Assembly: GCF_016919405.1 (NCBI RefSeq)
Contig: NZ_CP070353.1
Coordinates: forward strand, 682,001-746,000
Direction of reading: 5' to 3'
DNA length: 64,000 nt
From: Ensifer sp. PDNC004
Lineage (GTDB): Bacteria > Pseudomonadota > Alphaproteobacteria > Rhizobiales > Rhizobiaceae
Positions 16,051-24,609 of the stretch are shown here, piece by piece. Made by a program: the position numbers and the translations under genes. How positions within the stretch are numbered: position 1 is the first letter of the stretch; each line of letters opens with the position of its first letter. The notes beneath the pieces are model-generated. The model saw only the letters and a list, made by a program, of their open reading frames with translations. It did no database searches and had not been told where the DNA came from.

Positions 16051-18141
16051 ATGTCGGGTAGGGGGCAGCATTTCATACCGCAGCACTTCCAGAAGCCGTT
16101 CACGGTCACCGACTCCAAAGATCAATTGTGGTTACATCGGCGAGGAAAGCGAGAGCCCATTCTGGTAGCGCGAAGCGACGCGGCAAAACAGCGTGATTTC
16201 TATTCCGAGCCCAACCTCGACGGTGTAAATACGCTCGATGATCTGATTACCGAATACGAACACACCATATTTGCGCTTGTGGATGAGTTGCGTCACCTCT
16301 CTGCTGGTTCTCAAGTTGATGGCGCAATCGCGGCTGAAGTTGCTGTACATTTTGCTGTGAGATCGTCCCATACGCGAAGTGTCATCTCCGCTGCCTCAAG
16401 CGGCCTGGCGAAAGCGCTTTCTGCAATCATCCGTGAGCCTCAAATGCTGGGGAGCCGACGACTTCCTTCGCATCGGCCGCCCGAAGCTATTTCACAAGCG
16501 ATACTCGAACGAATCACGGCAAACGAGTTCGACAAGGTCACGGGCGTTAACTCGTCTGCGCTAATGCGGATCGCATACATCGCAATCCGAGAGCAGATAG
16601 ATCAGCTTGTTGACGAGGCACGTAGCACCCTCTCAGTTGTGGTTGATCAGTTTGCTGATGGGGCGAAGACAATGGCTCGTGACACTCACAGAAAAATGCT
16701 GTCAGAATCCCTTGCTCCAAGACATAGGGTATCTGTGCTTCAAGAGCTTAGCTGGAAAATCGTCGCTCACGAATGTGGTGCCGCAATCCTCCCGGATTGC
16801 ATCTGTATAGCTAGCGACAGTTCCGGGAAGTGGATGCCCCTGATTTTAGGCAATGATATTTCGCTTCTTGTCTTGCCATTGTCGCCAAATGCACTTCTAG
16901 TTGGGAAAATAGAAGGTGAATTATCCTTTGAGGCAGCGGATTTTAACTCTATTGCCGCTAGTTCGTGTTTTGACTTCTTTTTGGCGAAAGAGCCGATTGG
17001 TATCAAAGGCTTTGACTCGGCGGCGTTGGGTGGGAGTGTCCGTAGTCAAATTGACGGTCTTATATCAGGGGGCGTGCTGGAAGCATTCGACGAATATTTT
17101 CGGGTGCAGCCATCTGACCAAGCTTCTGCTCTAGAGGGCATCAATGAGTACCCCGAACCATCAGGCCATCACAGCTATCAGATCTCCCTCTTCGATTTTG
17201 GCGACAACGCCTTCGCACAGGAAGTCGCGACTGCCCTGATTGCGCTGATCGACGAATATGGACTTGGACAGGCATGCCTTACAATTGATGGCTTTACCTT
17301 CGCACATGACTATCAGGAAGCGATAAAAACCGTTGAACGCGGTTTCCAAACATCAGGACCAATCCAGACCATTGCATCTCCCCTGGCTACCGGAGTGGCA
17401 ATGCCAATTACAGTTTTGAGAGACAATAGACCTCAAACACGATTTGTAATTCGCGGATTCGTAGCCGAGGGTCTTGCTTCGTCAGACGATGAATATCGAA
17501 GAATGTCAGCGGAAGTCATCCGCGATCTGCTCGCCGGCGCGTCTTTGGATTTCCTTGTGCGCACGCGGTTTTCCAGTTGGATGCTGCGTCCCATTGAAAC
17601 ACCTATTGAGTCCTTCTTCTATGGACACGCTGGTGGCCTGTTTGATGTCTACTTTCGTAGCCGAGCGTCCGCGTTGGATCTTAGGGATGCAGATTCTCAT
17701 ATCGAATCTTTGCAGGAGCATCTGCCGCAAATCATCGCTGATTGCATAACGAGGCGTCGTGCTTACAGGACTGACGCCGACCTCGATGGATTTTTAGATT
17801 TCGCATTCTCTAATGTAAAATTGTTGCTACTCCAGATTGTTCGGGTGCTTGGGGCGCATGCTGCTGTCGCCAAAAAAGCGACAACTCCTGCTGCACTTGA
17901 AGGATTGCTTCGGGAGTATCAACTGAGCGATTGGGCAAGGTTGTTTGCTAATGATTTAGATCAGTTTTATCTCGGTCTAGACGAGTGGAATGACTTCGAG
18001 CAGATATTTTTTACACACAGACATTTTGAGAGATGGTTGTTATTGCTCGGCATCGTCGTTGAAGAGAAAAAAGATGGGACGTTTTACGTTCATGTACCAA
18101 TTGGTATTGACGCCGAGTATCTCGAAGGCCTGCAACACTGA
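16051..18141 (+). CDS. DUF4238 domain-containing protein, probably acquired
   Basis: A 696-aa protein of unknown function. Its first residues, GRGQHFIPQHFQKPF, carry the H-x-I-P-Q-H-F signature of DUF4238, and the domain probably extends to about residue 300 (REQIDQLVDEARSTL helices, then FDFFLAKEPIGI). The remaining 350 residues (for example FVIRGFVAEGLASSDDEYRR and VVEEKKDGTFYVHVP) match nothing I know and may be a second domain. There is no signal peptide or membrane segment. The gene is visibly more AT-rich than its surroundings, stands alone, and lies between 14-bp direct repeats, so lateral transfer is likely. DUF4238 proteins are often found singly in variable islands; a defence role is only a guess. 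Confidence 0.8.
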   Translation: MSGRGQHFIPQHFQKPFTVTDSKDQLWLHRRGKREPILVARSDAAKQRDFYSEPNLDGVNTLDDLITEYEHTIFALVDELRHLSAGSQVDGAIAAEVAVHFAVRSSHTRSVISAASSGLAKALSAIIREPQMLGSRRLPSHRPPEAISQAILERITANEFDKVTGVNSSALMRIAYIAIREQIDQLVDEARSTLSVVVDQFADGAKTMARDTHRKMLSESLAPRHRVSVLQELSWKIVAHECGAAILPDCICIASDSSGKWMPLILGNDISLLVLPLSPNALLVGKIEGELSFEAADFNSIAASSCFDFFLAKEPIGIKGFDSAALGGSVRSQIDGLISGGVLEAFDEYFRVQPSDQASALEGINEYPEPSGHHSYQISLFDFGDNAFAQEVATALIALIDEYGLGQACLTIDGFTFAHDYQEAIKTVERGFQTSGPIQTIASPLATGVAMPITVLRDNRPQTRFVIRGFVAEGLASSDDEYRRMSAEVIRDLLAGASLDFLVRTRFSSWMLRPIETPIESFFYGHAGGLFDVYFRSRASALDLRDADSHIESLQEHLPQIIADCITRRRAYRTDADLDGFLDFAFSNVKLLLLQIVRVLGAHAAVAKKATTPAALEGLLREYQLSDWARLFANDLDQFYLGLDEWNDFEQIFFTHRHFERWLLLLGIVVEEKKDGTFYVHVPIGIDAEYLEGLQH

Positions 18142-18302
18142 CTTTTCTGCATGCTGCGGCACGTCTCCTCGCTAGACCGACACTTTTTGCCGGAGTCTCT
18201 AGATCGATCATCAGTCGTGGGGACAGCGCAGGCTAGCGTCGTGATCCTTCGCGGGGGCGTGGGATAATCTGGTGTCAGCTACGGCTGCGCCGTGACCTTA
18301 CA

Positions 18303-18316
18303 AGCGCAGTTTTGAT
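18303..18316. repeat. Right 14-bp direct repeat flanking the DUF4238 segment
   Basis: This is the second exact copy of AGCGCAGTTTTGAT. It ends one base before the stop codon (TGA on the minus strand) of the decayed uvrB tail, so this boundary coincides with the end of a coding sequence, as is common for integration sites. Confidence 0.5.
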
Positions 18317-18550
18317 TCACCGCCCTCTCTTACCTTCGCTCCGACCCGCCTGCAACTTCCGGTCCACCTGATCCTGAACCGGTGCCGGCTTCTCCCGCGT
18401 GAAGATGGGGTTCTCGGCACTTGGTGGATCACCAGCTTTTCGATGCGGCCAACTGTCATTTCGTCCGGTGTGTTCCTGCAGAATAGCGATCGGTCCGGGC
18501 CACAACGTTGTAGGCTATCTCGTTGAGGTCGGGTTTCTCGAAGTCGCCAT
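18317..18550 (-). pseudogene. Decayed duplicate of the uvrB 3' end
   Basis: Translated on the minus strand in two frames, this stretch gives FEKPDLNEI, then SLFCRNTPDEMTVGRIEKLV, then PIFTREKPAP and finally SEGKRGR-stop. The intact UvrB tail about 430 bases away reads [39 protein letters not shown] and TGRPGR-stop. The order and spacing agree, with substitutions and at least one frameshift. It is therefore a diverged partial duplication without start or reading frame continuity, not an expressed gene. Confidence 0.8.
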
Positions 18551-18564
18551 CGGATAATCTGTCC

Positions 18565-18690
18565 CTTATGAGGAAGACGCCCCGCCACAGGCAGGCGGGG
18601 TATCTTGGCGGAGGAAGGGGCTTACCCGCCTCTGTCCTGCCGGACATCTCCCCCACAAGGGGGGCGCTGGGCTCGCCATTGCCGGATCGT
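18565..18690. repeat. Dispersed intergenic repeat
   Basis: This contains the hairpin CCCCGCC-ACAGG-CAGGCGGGG-like stem near 18580-18600 and the run CTGCCGGACATCTCCCCCAC followed by AAGGGGGG. I recall the CCGGACATCTCCCCCACAAG motif as a common intergenic repeat in Rhizobiales. It separates the intact uvrB end from its decayed copy. Confidence 0.5.
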
Positions 18691-18728
18691 TTGATCTCGT
18701 AGGAGTGACGAGGCTGACTATCGTTTGG

Positions 18729-21668
18729 CTACCGCCCCGGCCTTCCCGTTTTCCCCTTCGTCCGACCCTTCTGCCGCTTCTGGTCCGCCGGGTCCTCATA
18801 CGACCCCACACCCGGCTTTGCCCGCGTAATGATCGGCTTGTCCGGCACATGACCGATGACCGGTTTTTCGGTGCGGCCGACGGTCATTTCGTCGAGGGTG
18901 TTGCGGCGGAACAGGGATTTGTCCGCGCCGGCGGGGGTGGCGACGTCGCGGCCCATCTCGTCGAGGTGGGGTTTCTGGAAGAGTGATTTGTCATCCGTGG
19001 CTTTGGATCCTCGGGTCGAGCCCGAGGATGACGGAGAAGATGGGGATGACGGAGAGGCGCCACCCTTGCGGCTCTCCAGCGACTTCGCCTCTTCCCGTGC
19101 CATCGGGTCGTCCATCGCTGCGAGTTCGGCGGCCTTGAGGCGTTTGATTTCGTCGCGCAGGCGGGCGGCCTTTTCGAAGTCGAGGTCGGCGGCGGCGTCG
19201 CGCATCTGTTTTTCCAGCGCGTTGAGGTGTGCCTGCAGGTTGTTGCCGACGAGGTGGCCGCCGTCTGCAAAGCCCTTGCCGGCGACGCCGGAGATGTCGG
19301 CGCGGACGTGGTCCTTTTCGTAGACGCTGTCGAGAATGTCGGAGATCTTCGCCTTGACCGATTCCGGCGTGATGCCGTTGGCCTCGTTATAGGCCATCTG
19401 CTTCTCGCGGCGGCGGCTGGTTTCGTCCATGGCGCGCTGCATCGAGCCGGTGATCTGGTCGGCATAGAGGATGACCTTGCCGTCGACGTTACGCGCCGCG
19501 CGGCCGATGGTCTGGACCAGCGACGTTTCGGAGCGGAGAAAACCTTCCTTGTCGGCGTCGAGAATGGCGACGAAGCCGCATTCGGGAATGTCGAGGCCTT
19601 CGCGAAGCAGGTTGATGCCGACGAGCACGTCGAAAGCACCCAAGCGAAGATCGCGGATGATCTCGATGCGCTCGAGCGTGTCGATGTCTGAGTGCATGTA
19701 GCGGACGCGAATGCCCTGTTCGTGCAGGTATTCGGTGAGGTCCTCGGCCATGCGCTTGGTGAGCACGGTGACGAGCGTGCGGTAGCCGGCGGCCGCCGTC
19801 TCGCGAATTTCGCCGAGTACGTCGTCAACCTGGGTTTTCGCCGAGCGCACTTCGACCGGCGGGTCGATCAGGCCGGTCGGGCGGATGACCTGTTCAGCAA
19901 AGACACCGCCGGACTGTTCCAGTTCCCAGCTGCCGGGCGTTGCCGAAACCGCGATCGTATCCGGGCGCATCGCGTCCCATTCCTCGAAGCGCAGCGGGCG
20001 GTTGTCCATGCAGGAGGGCAGGCGGAAGCCGTATTCGGCCAGCGTCGCCTTGCGGCGGAAGTCGCCGCGATACATGCCGCCGATCTGGCTGACGGAGACG
20101 TGGCTCTCGTCGATGAACAGAAGGGCGTTGTCGGGGATATATTCGAACAGCGTCGGCGGCGGCTCGCCGGGATTGCGGCCGGTGAGGTAGCGCGAATAGT
20201 TCTCGATGCCGGCGCAGGAGCCGGTCGCCTCCAGCATCTCGATGTCGTAGCGGGTGCGCTGCTCCAGCCGCTGCGCCTCCAGCAGACGGCCGCCCTTTTC
20301 CAGTTCGGCGAGGCGATGCACCAGCTCTTCCTTGATCGCCTTGATGGCGCCGTTCAGCGTCGGGCGCGGGGTGACATAGTGCGAGTTGGCGTAGATCTTG
20401 ACCGACTTCAGGTCGCCGGTCTTCTGGCCGGTCAGCGGGTCGAACTCGGTGATGGCGTCGATCTCGTCGCCGAACATGGAGATGCGCCAGGCGGCATCCT
20501 CCAGGTGGGCCGGGAAGATCTCGATGGTATCGCCGCGCACCCGGAACGAGCCGCGCTGGAAATCCATGTCGCGGCGCTTGTACTGCTGCGCCACCAGGTC
20601 GGCCAGCAGCTGCCGCTGGTCGAGCCGGTCGCCGACGCTCATCTGGAAGGTCATGGCGGTATAGGTCTCGACCGAGCCGATACCGTAGATGCAGGAGACC
20701 GAGGCGACGATGATGCAGTCGTCGCGCTCCAGCAGCGAGCGGGTGGCCGAGTGGCGCATGCGGTCGATCTGCTCGTTGATCGAGGATTCCTTCTCGATGA
20801 AGGTATCCGAGCGCGGCACATAGGCTTCCGGCTGGTAATAGTCGTAGTAGGAGACGAAGTACTCGACCGCGTTGTCGGGGAAGAAGTTCTTGAACTCGGA
20901 ATAGAGCTGGGCGGCCAGCGTCTTGTTCGGCGCGAGGATGACGGCGGGGCGCTGCGTCGCCTCGATCACCTTGGCCATGGTGAAGGTCTTGCCCGAGCCG
21001 GTGACGCCGAGCAGCACCTGGCTGCGCTCGCCGGAATTCAGGCCCTCGACCAGATCGGCGATCGCCGTCGGCTGGTCGCCGGCCGGCTGGTATTCCGACG
21101 CCATGCGGATCTCGACGCCGCCTTCGGATTTCGGCGGCCGGGCCGGCCGGTGCGGTGTCCAGAGCTTGCCGTCCTTGAACAGCGGGTTGCCGCTTTCGAT
21201 CAGCGCCGACAGCGCTTCGACCGTCGCGGTAACGCCCGAGGTCGAGGTCAGCTTGGCGGCATCTTCCAGCGACACGTCGAGGCCGGCGACCGGATTGAGG
21301 CCGGCGGCGGCGCGGGTCTTCGGGTCGGTCGAGCCGCCCATGGAGGTGCCGCGCGCCGACTTGCTGCCGACGATCTCGACCTTGCCCTTCTTGCCCGCCT
21401 TCTTCGGCTGCGCCTCGTCATCCGCGCCGGCAGCCTTGCGCGCCGCCTTGGAGGCGGCGATCTCCACCGTCTTGCGGTGCTTGCCGGCCTTGGAGGCGAT
21501 CTGGCGCTGGGTTTCGAAGGCGGAGGCTTCCGCATCCGCCTCGAGCTGCTTCACCCAATCGGAAACATTGCCGGAAAGCGGCGCGCCGGAAAACGGCGCC
21601 TGAGGCGCTTCTTCGAAACCGGACGGAGAGGAGGGCTTCGGCGGTGCATTCTTCGGAGCTTTGGTCAT
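18729..21668 (-). CDS. uvrB: Excinuclease ABC subunit B
   Basis: The damage-verification helicase-like subunit of nucleotide excision repair, 979 aa. An N-terminal extension of about 188 residues, basic and Ala/Lys-rich, precedes the core, which begins at about [15 protein letters not shown]. Walker A is GVTGSGKTF, the beta-hairpin region is [22 protein letters not shown], motif II is FIDESHV and motif VI lies in QTIGRAARN. The UVR domain that binds UvrC is [20 protein letters not shown], followed by an unusual C-terminal tail of about 110 residues. Part of that tail (near 19005-19055) is encoded by a palindromic repeat. I chose the start MTKAPKN at 21668. A degenerate copy of the tail lies downstream. 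Confidence 0.95.
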   Translation of the reverse strand: MTKAPKNAPPKPSSPSGFEEAPQAPFSGAPLSGNVSDWVKQLEADAEASAFETQRQIASKAGKHRKTVEIAASKAARKAAGADDEAQPKKAGKKGKVEIVGSKSARGTSMGGSTDPKTRAAAGLNPVAGLDVSLEDAAKLTSTSGVTATVEALSALIESGNPLFKDGKLWTPHRPARPPKSEGGVEIRMASEYQPAGDQPTAIADLVEGLNSGERSQVLLGVTGSGKTFTMAKVIEATQRPAVILAPNKTLAAQLYSEFKNFFPDNAVEYFVSYYDYYQPEAYVPRSDTFIEKESSINEQIDRMRHSATRSLLERDDCIIVASVSCIYGIGSVETYTAMTFQMSVGDRLDQRQLLADLVAQQYKRRDMDFQRGSFRVRGDTIEIFPAHLEDAAWRISMFGDEIDAITEFDPLTGQKTGDLKSVKIYANSHYVTPRPTLNGAIKAIKEELVHRLAELEKGGRLLEAQRLEQRTRYDIEMLEATGSCAGIENYSRYLTGRNPGEPPPTLFEYIPDNALLFIDESHVSVSQIGGMYRGDFRRKATLAEYGFRLPSCMDNRPLRFEEWDAMRPDTIAVSATPGSWELEQSGGVFAEQVIRPTGLIDPPVEVRSAKTQVDDVLGEIRETAAAGYRTLVTVLTKRMAEDLTEYLHEQGIRVRYMHSDIDTLERIEIIRDLRLGAFDVLVGINLLREGLDIPECGFVAILDADKEGFLRSETSLVQTIGRAARNVDGKVILYADQITGSMQRAMDETSRRREKQMAYNEANGITPESVKAKISDILDSVYEKDHVRADISGVAGKGFADGGHLVGNNLQAHLNALEKQMRDAAADLDFEKAARLRDEIKRLKAAELAAMDDPMAREEAKSLESRKGGASPSSPSSPSSSGSTRGSKATDDKSLFQKPHLDEMGRDVATPAGADKSLFRRNTLDEMTVGRTEKPVIGHVPDKPIITRAKPGVGSYEDPADQKRQKGRTKGKTGRPGR
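19007..19029. repeat. Palindromic repeat inside the uvrB coding sequence
   Basis: ATCCTCGGG-TCGAG-CCCGAGGAT has 9-bp perfect arms and is followed by GACGGAGAAGATGGGGATGA. I recall GGATCCTCGGGTC...GAGGATGACG as a dispersed intergenic repeat in alphaproteobacteria. Here it lies in frame and encodes the Ser/Pro-rich stretch [17 protein letters not shown] of the UvrB tail. Confidence 0.6.
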
Positions 21669-21813
21669 GGCGGGGAATATGGCGAGAGTCCGGTCGAAAG
21701 AAAAGGGGCGCAAGAGTACAAAACGGCAACATTTCTCCCGCGTATCGGTTGCGAAATTTCGGCCCGGACGCCACGGTTGTCATGGCCGATTCGGGTGTGG
21801 CGGAGGTTAGGCA

Positions 21814-22875
21814 ATGACGCAAGGGAGGGGCGCGGACGGCGATCTGTCGAGGATCCTGCCAGACGAGCAGGCGCTTGCGAAGGTCAGGGCCGTGATCGCC
21901 GAACACAATGCGGAGCGCAAGAAGGTCATCGTCGAATTGTGGTGGCGGCGGCTGTGGATCGGCTGTGGATCGGCGGCCGGGGTGCTGCTCTGTGCCTATG
22001 CGGGAAGTTTTTTCTCCGGGTCCGACGCGGGGCCATTGATGCTGCTGCCACTGGCGGGCATGGTCTGGGCTTGGTCCAAAATCGGCGAGACGGTCTGGCA
22101 CCGACTTGAACGCACGCAGGATGTCCTGCTGCCGGCGATCTTCGGTTTCGTCGATGGTTTCCGCTTCAGGCAACGTGGGTGGCCGGACGTTGCGGCTGCG
22201 CTCACGCGACTGGATCTCGTGGCGTTCGACGTTGCTGACTATGAAGACCTCATCGACGGCACTGTCGAAGGCGTTTGCTTCTCGCTGTGTGAGGCGCATC
22301 TGGGGCTCCAGAAGAGCAGCCGGCGCAGCTCCGTCGTCAATCAGTTTCGCGGGCTCGTGCTCAAGGTCAAGCTCGACACTCCGTTTCCGGGCTGGCTGGT
22401 GGCGCGCAAGAAGCGCTTCGGCGGGCTGCTGGACGCAATAGACAAGGGGTTCAGTGCTGCCGACAGCAAGGACCTCATCGCGCTGTCTGCCAATGACGTC
22501 AGGGATCTGTGGCAGGCGCAGGGCGCCATTCTGAGTGGCCGTGCGGCGCTCGATGAAAGCCACGAATTCGTGACCGACAATCTGGCCGCGGCGGCCGGCG
22601 TGATCGACGATGTGGCCAGGACCATCGCGTTCCTCTCCAGTTCTTTCGACGATGATGTCGTTCGTCTGGCGCTCGACGGCGACAGCTGCATCCTCATGCT
22701 GCCGTCCAAGCACGACTTCTTCGAACTGCCGAACATCTATCTGGAGATGACAGAGGCCAAGATCATGCCGATGCTCTCGGACTTCGTGACCTTGCTGGAG
22801 ATTGCCAAGCTAAGCGCTCGTATCGGAGTGTCGCAGCCAGGTCCCGCGGAATCCGTCGCCGGAGCTCAACGATAA
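21814..22875 (+). CDS. DUF3137 domain-containing membrane protein
   Basis: A 353-aa protein of unknown function. Two adjacent membrane segments lie at about residues 48-90 (IGCGSAAGVLLCAYAGSFF and GPLMLLPLAGMVWAW). The large cytoplasmic C-terminal domain matches the DUF3137 layout: VLLPAIFGFVDGFRF, then FRGLVLKVKLDTPFPGWLVA, then DDDVVRLALDGDSCILMLPS. A GGAGG site lies upstream of the ATG at 21814. The gene is divergent from uvrB, and a small membrane frame follows in the same phase. Confidence 0.82.
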   Translation: MTQGRGADGDLSRILPDEQALAKVRAVIAEHNAERKKVIVELWWRRLWIGCGSAAGVLLCAYAGSFFSGSDAGPLMLLPLAGMVWAWSKIGETVWHRLERTQDVLLPAIFGFVDGFRFRQRGWPDVAAALTRLDLVAFDVADYEDLIDGTVEGVCFSLCEAHLGLQKSSRRSSVVNQFRGLVLKVKLDTPFPGWLVARKKRFGGLLDAIDKGFSAADSKDLIALSANDVRDLWQAQGAILSGRAALDESHEFVTDNLAAAAGVIDDVARTIAFLSSSFDDDVVRLALDGDSCILMLPSKHDFFELPNIYLEMTEAKIMPMLSDFVTLLEIAKLSARIGVSQPGPAESVAGAQR

Positions 22876-22926
22876 CGTCGACCAACGATCCTTGAGCTGG
22901 CGATCCAGCTTGTCATCGCAGCAGTC

Positions 22927-23205
22927 GTGGTCCTTTTCACCGTCGATGTTCTCGACGCAATGCGGAGCTATGCCTGCAGCGAACCCGGCTCAGGAGGGGA
23001 TTGCTTTCCCTGGGGCAGCGAGGGGCCGGTGGCGGGCCTCTGGCGCTACGAAAGCAAAGCTGCCCATATCGGAACAGGCGTGGCATCGATCGTCATGCTG
23101 GCGCTGGCCGGCCTTGCACCGTTCAAGGTTCGCCATGCAGGGGTCGGCCTGTGTTTGATGGCGGCCGGTCTTCTTGTCAGCATCGGCATCGCGTCATTTT
23201 TGTAA
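22927..23205 (+). CDS. Small membrane protein, start uncertain
   Basis: From the GTG at 22927 this gives 92 aa: VLFTVDVLDAMRSYACSEPG, then two hydrophobic segments (GVASIVMLALAGLAPF and GVGLCLMAAGLLVSIGIASF). The reading frame is open upstream to 22876, directly after the DUF3137 stop in the same phase. That stretch, ILELAIQLVIAAVVV, is itself hydrophobic, so the true protein probably starts farther upstream at a non-ATG codon or has lost its start. It is likely translated with the DUF3137 gene. The function is unknown. Confidence 0.5.
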   Translation: MVLFTVDVLDAMRSYACSEPGSGGDCFPWGSEGPVAGLWRYESKAAHIGTGVASIVMLALAGLAPFKVRHAGVGLCLMAAGLLVSIGIASFL

Positions 23206-23432
23206 GCGCCAAGCGTCTGACGCAGGTTGCCTGTCCCAGATGCCTGATCGTCGGCCGCCTCCGGCGGGACGCAACGACGTTCTCGGGCCGCAACGCGACC
23301 ATTGGCGACAGCCGCTGAGATGAATCTTGCCGCCTAGCCCTTACGGTTGCGCACCTGACGCTGCGTTACCCCGATTGGGCGAGAAGACACCAAAGCCTGC
23401 CACGTGATAACAATAGTTCTTTGGAGCGTGCC

Positions 23433-24443
23433 ATGTTCTGCTTGCGTGGTGCCGTATTCGTGCTTTGTGCCGCGGTCCTTGGTCCGGCATCGCTGTTTGC
23501 CGCCGAACCGGTGGGCAAGGCGGTGGAGATCCGGACGGCCGTCAGCGGTGCGCGCGGCGCGATTGCGGTGAGGGACCCTGTCTACCGGGACGAACGGATC
23601 TCGACGTCGAAATCCGGACTCGGGCAGTTTGTCTTCGAGGATGGCACCAAGCTGGCCGTCGGCTGGGGTTCTTCCGTTGTCATCGACAAGTTCGTTTATG
23701 ACGACAAGAAGTCGGTGAAGAAGCTCACCATCATGGCCGCCAAGGGCACGTTCCGCTGGATCAGCGGCAAATCCGGCCACTCCGCCTATGAGATCGTCAC
23801 GCCGGCCGGCACCATCGGCGTGCGCGGCACCGCCTTCGATTTCTTCGTCGCCCCGGATGGCACAACTGCCGTGGTGCTGCTCAGCGGTGCTGCCGATTTC
23901 TGCGGTGCCGGCGGCTGCCGGCAGCTGACGCAGCGCTGCGACTGCGTCGTCGCCAAGCCCGGCCGTCGCGCCACCGCACCGACGCGGGTCAGCCGCACGA
24001 CGCTCAAGGCGCTCGGCAATGCGCAGGCGCTGCCGTTTCTCTCTGGCGGGCAACGCCTGACCGGCGCGCTCGGTTGGGTAGGGGGCGGCTGCGGCCTGCG
24101 CGCGGCCCAGTTCGAGGGCACCACCCGCACCGTCCCGGAGCAGCCGGCGCGCGTTGAAGAAAAGCCGCGCGAACAGAAACCGCCGCCGGAAGAAAAGCCC
24201 CGGGATCCGGGCCCGCAGCCGGAGAACCCGGGCGATCCCGGACCGCAGCCGCATAATCCGGGCGATCCGGGGCCGCAGCCGAACAACCCGGGCGACCCCG
24301 GTCCGCAAACCGAGCAGCCCGGCGACCCCGGTCCAGGCAACGACGCCCCCGGCGATCCGGGACCGCAAACGGGCGGTGGCGGTGACCAACCGAGCCAGGA
24401 CCAGGGATCGCAGCAGCAGCACGAGGGCGAAAGCCACGATTGA
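23433..24443 (+). CDS. Secreted FecR-domain protein with Pro/Gly repeats
   Basis: A 336-aa exported protein. A signal peptide ends at about residue 23 (ASLFAAEP). The FecR domain covers about residues 25-165: VGKAVEIRTAVSGARGAIAV, GQFVFEDGTKLAVGWGSSVV, GTFRWISGKS and TPAGTIGVRGTAFDFFV, the last being the hallmark of the family. A Cys-rich patch (FCGAGGCRQLTQRCDC) follows. The tail has about five 10-residue repeats of NPGDPGPQPH type. The ATG at 23433 has GGAG just upstream; a TTG at 23421 is less likely. It is convergent with a CHASE2 cyclase gene, and FecR and CHASE2 proteins often occur together, so a shared signalling role is possible. Confidence 0.85.
   Translation: MFCLRGAVFVLCAAVLGPASLFAAEPVGKAVEIRTAVSGARGAIAVRDPVYRDERISTSKSGLGQFVFEDGTKLAVGWGSSVVIDKFVYDDKKSVKKLTIMAAKGTFRWISGKSGHSAYEIVTPAGTIGVRGTAFDFFVAPDGTTAVVLLSGAADFCGAGGCRQLTQRCDCVVAKPGRRATAPTRVSRTTLKALGNAQALPFLSGGQRLTGALGWVGGGCGLRAAQFEGTTRTVPEQPARVEEKPREQKPPPEEKPRDPGPQPENPGDPGPQPHNPGDPGPQPNNPGDPGPQTEQPGDPGPGNDAPGDPGPQTGGGGDQPSQDQGSQQQHEGESHD
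24200..24372 (+). repeat. Tandem repeats in the FecR protein gene
   Basis: Imperfect 30-bp units encode (N/Q/A)PGDPGPQ(P/T)x. About five units can be counted, preceded by a shorter RDPGPQPE unit. Such Pro/Gly repeats may form an extended spacer, and the unit number may vary between strains. Confidence 0.7.
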
Positions 24444-24493
24444 TCGGGCGGCCAGGGTTTTGCTGGTCAGCTGATTTCAAAGCCGAACGGGCA

Positions 24494-24520
24494 CGCCTCG
24501 CCGTCTTCTCTGGCGAGGCG
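24494..24520. terminator. Hairpin between FecR gene and cyclase gene
   Basis: CGCCTCGCC and GGCGAGGCG form a 9-bp stem with a 9-base loop between two convergent genes. The flanks have only short T-runs (CTATTCTT), so it may be a bidirectional but weak terminator. Confidence 0.5.
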
Positions 24521-24609
24521 CTATTCTTGAAAATGTCCCTGAATCAGAAAGCTACCGTCGTTTCCGCATGTGTCCGGTGAGCTGGCATTCGAGCGGTCGC
24601 GGGCAAAGC

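Larger units (their letters stand above)
18142..18728. other. Rearranged region between the DUF4238 gene and uvrB
   Basis: About 590 bases containing no intact gene. In order it holds AT-rich sequence from the insert, the right 14-bp repeat, a decayed copy of the uvrB 3' end and a dispersed repeat. The 10-mer GGATAATCTG occurs twice, at 18262 and 18552, on either side of the decayed copy. Confidence 0.6.

Noticed and set aside
19692..22109. 805-aa open frame on the plus strand
   Set aside because: It is antisense to uvrB, has Arg/Ala/Gly-rich composition typical of GC-rich shadow frames and no domain.
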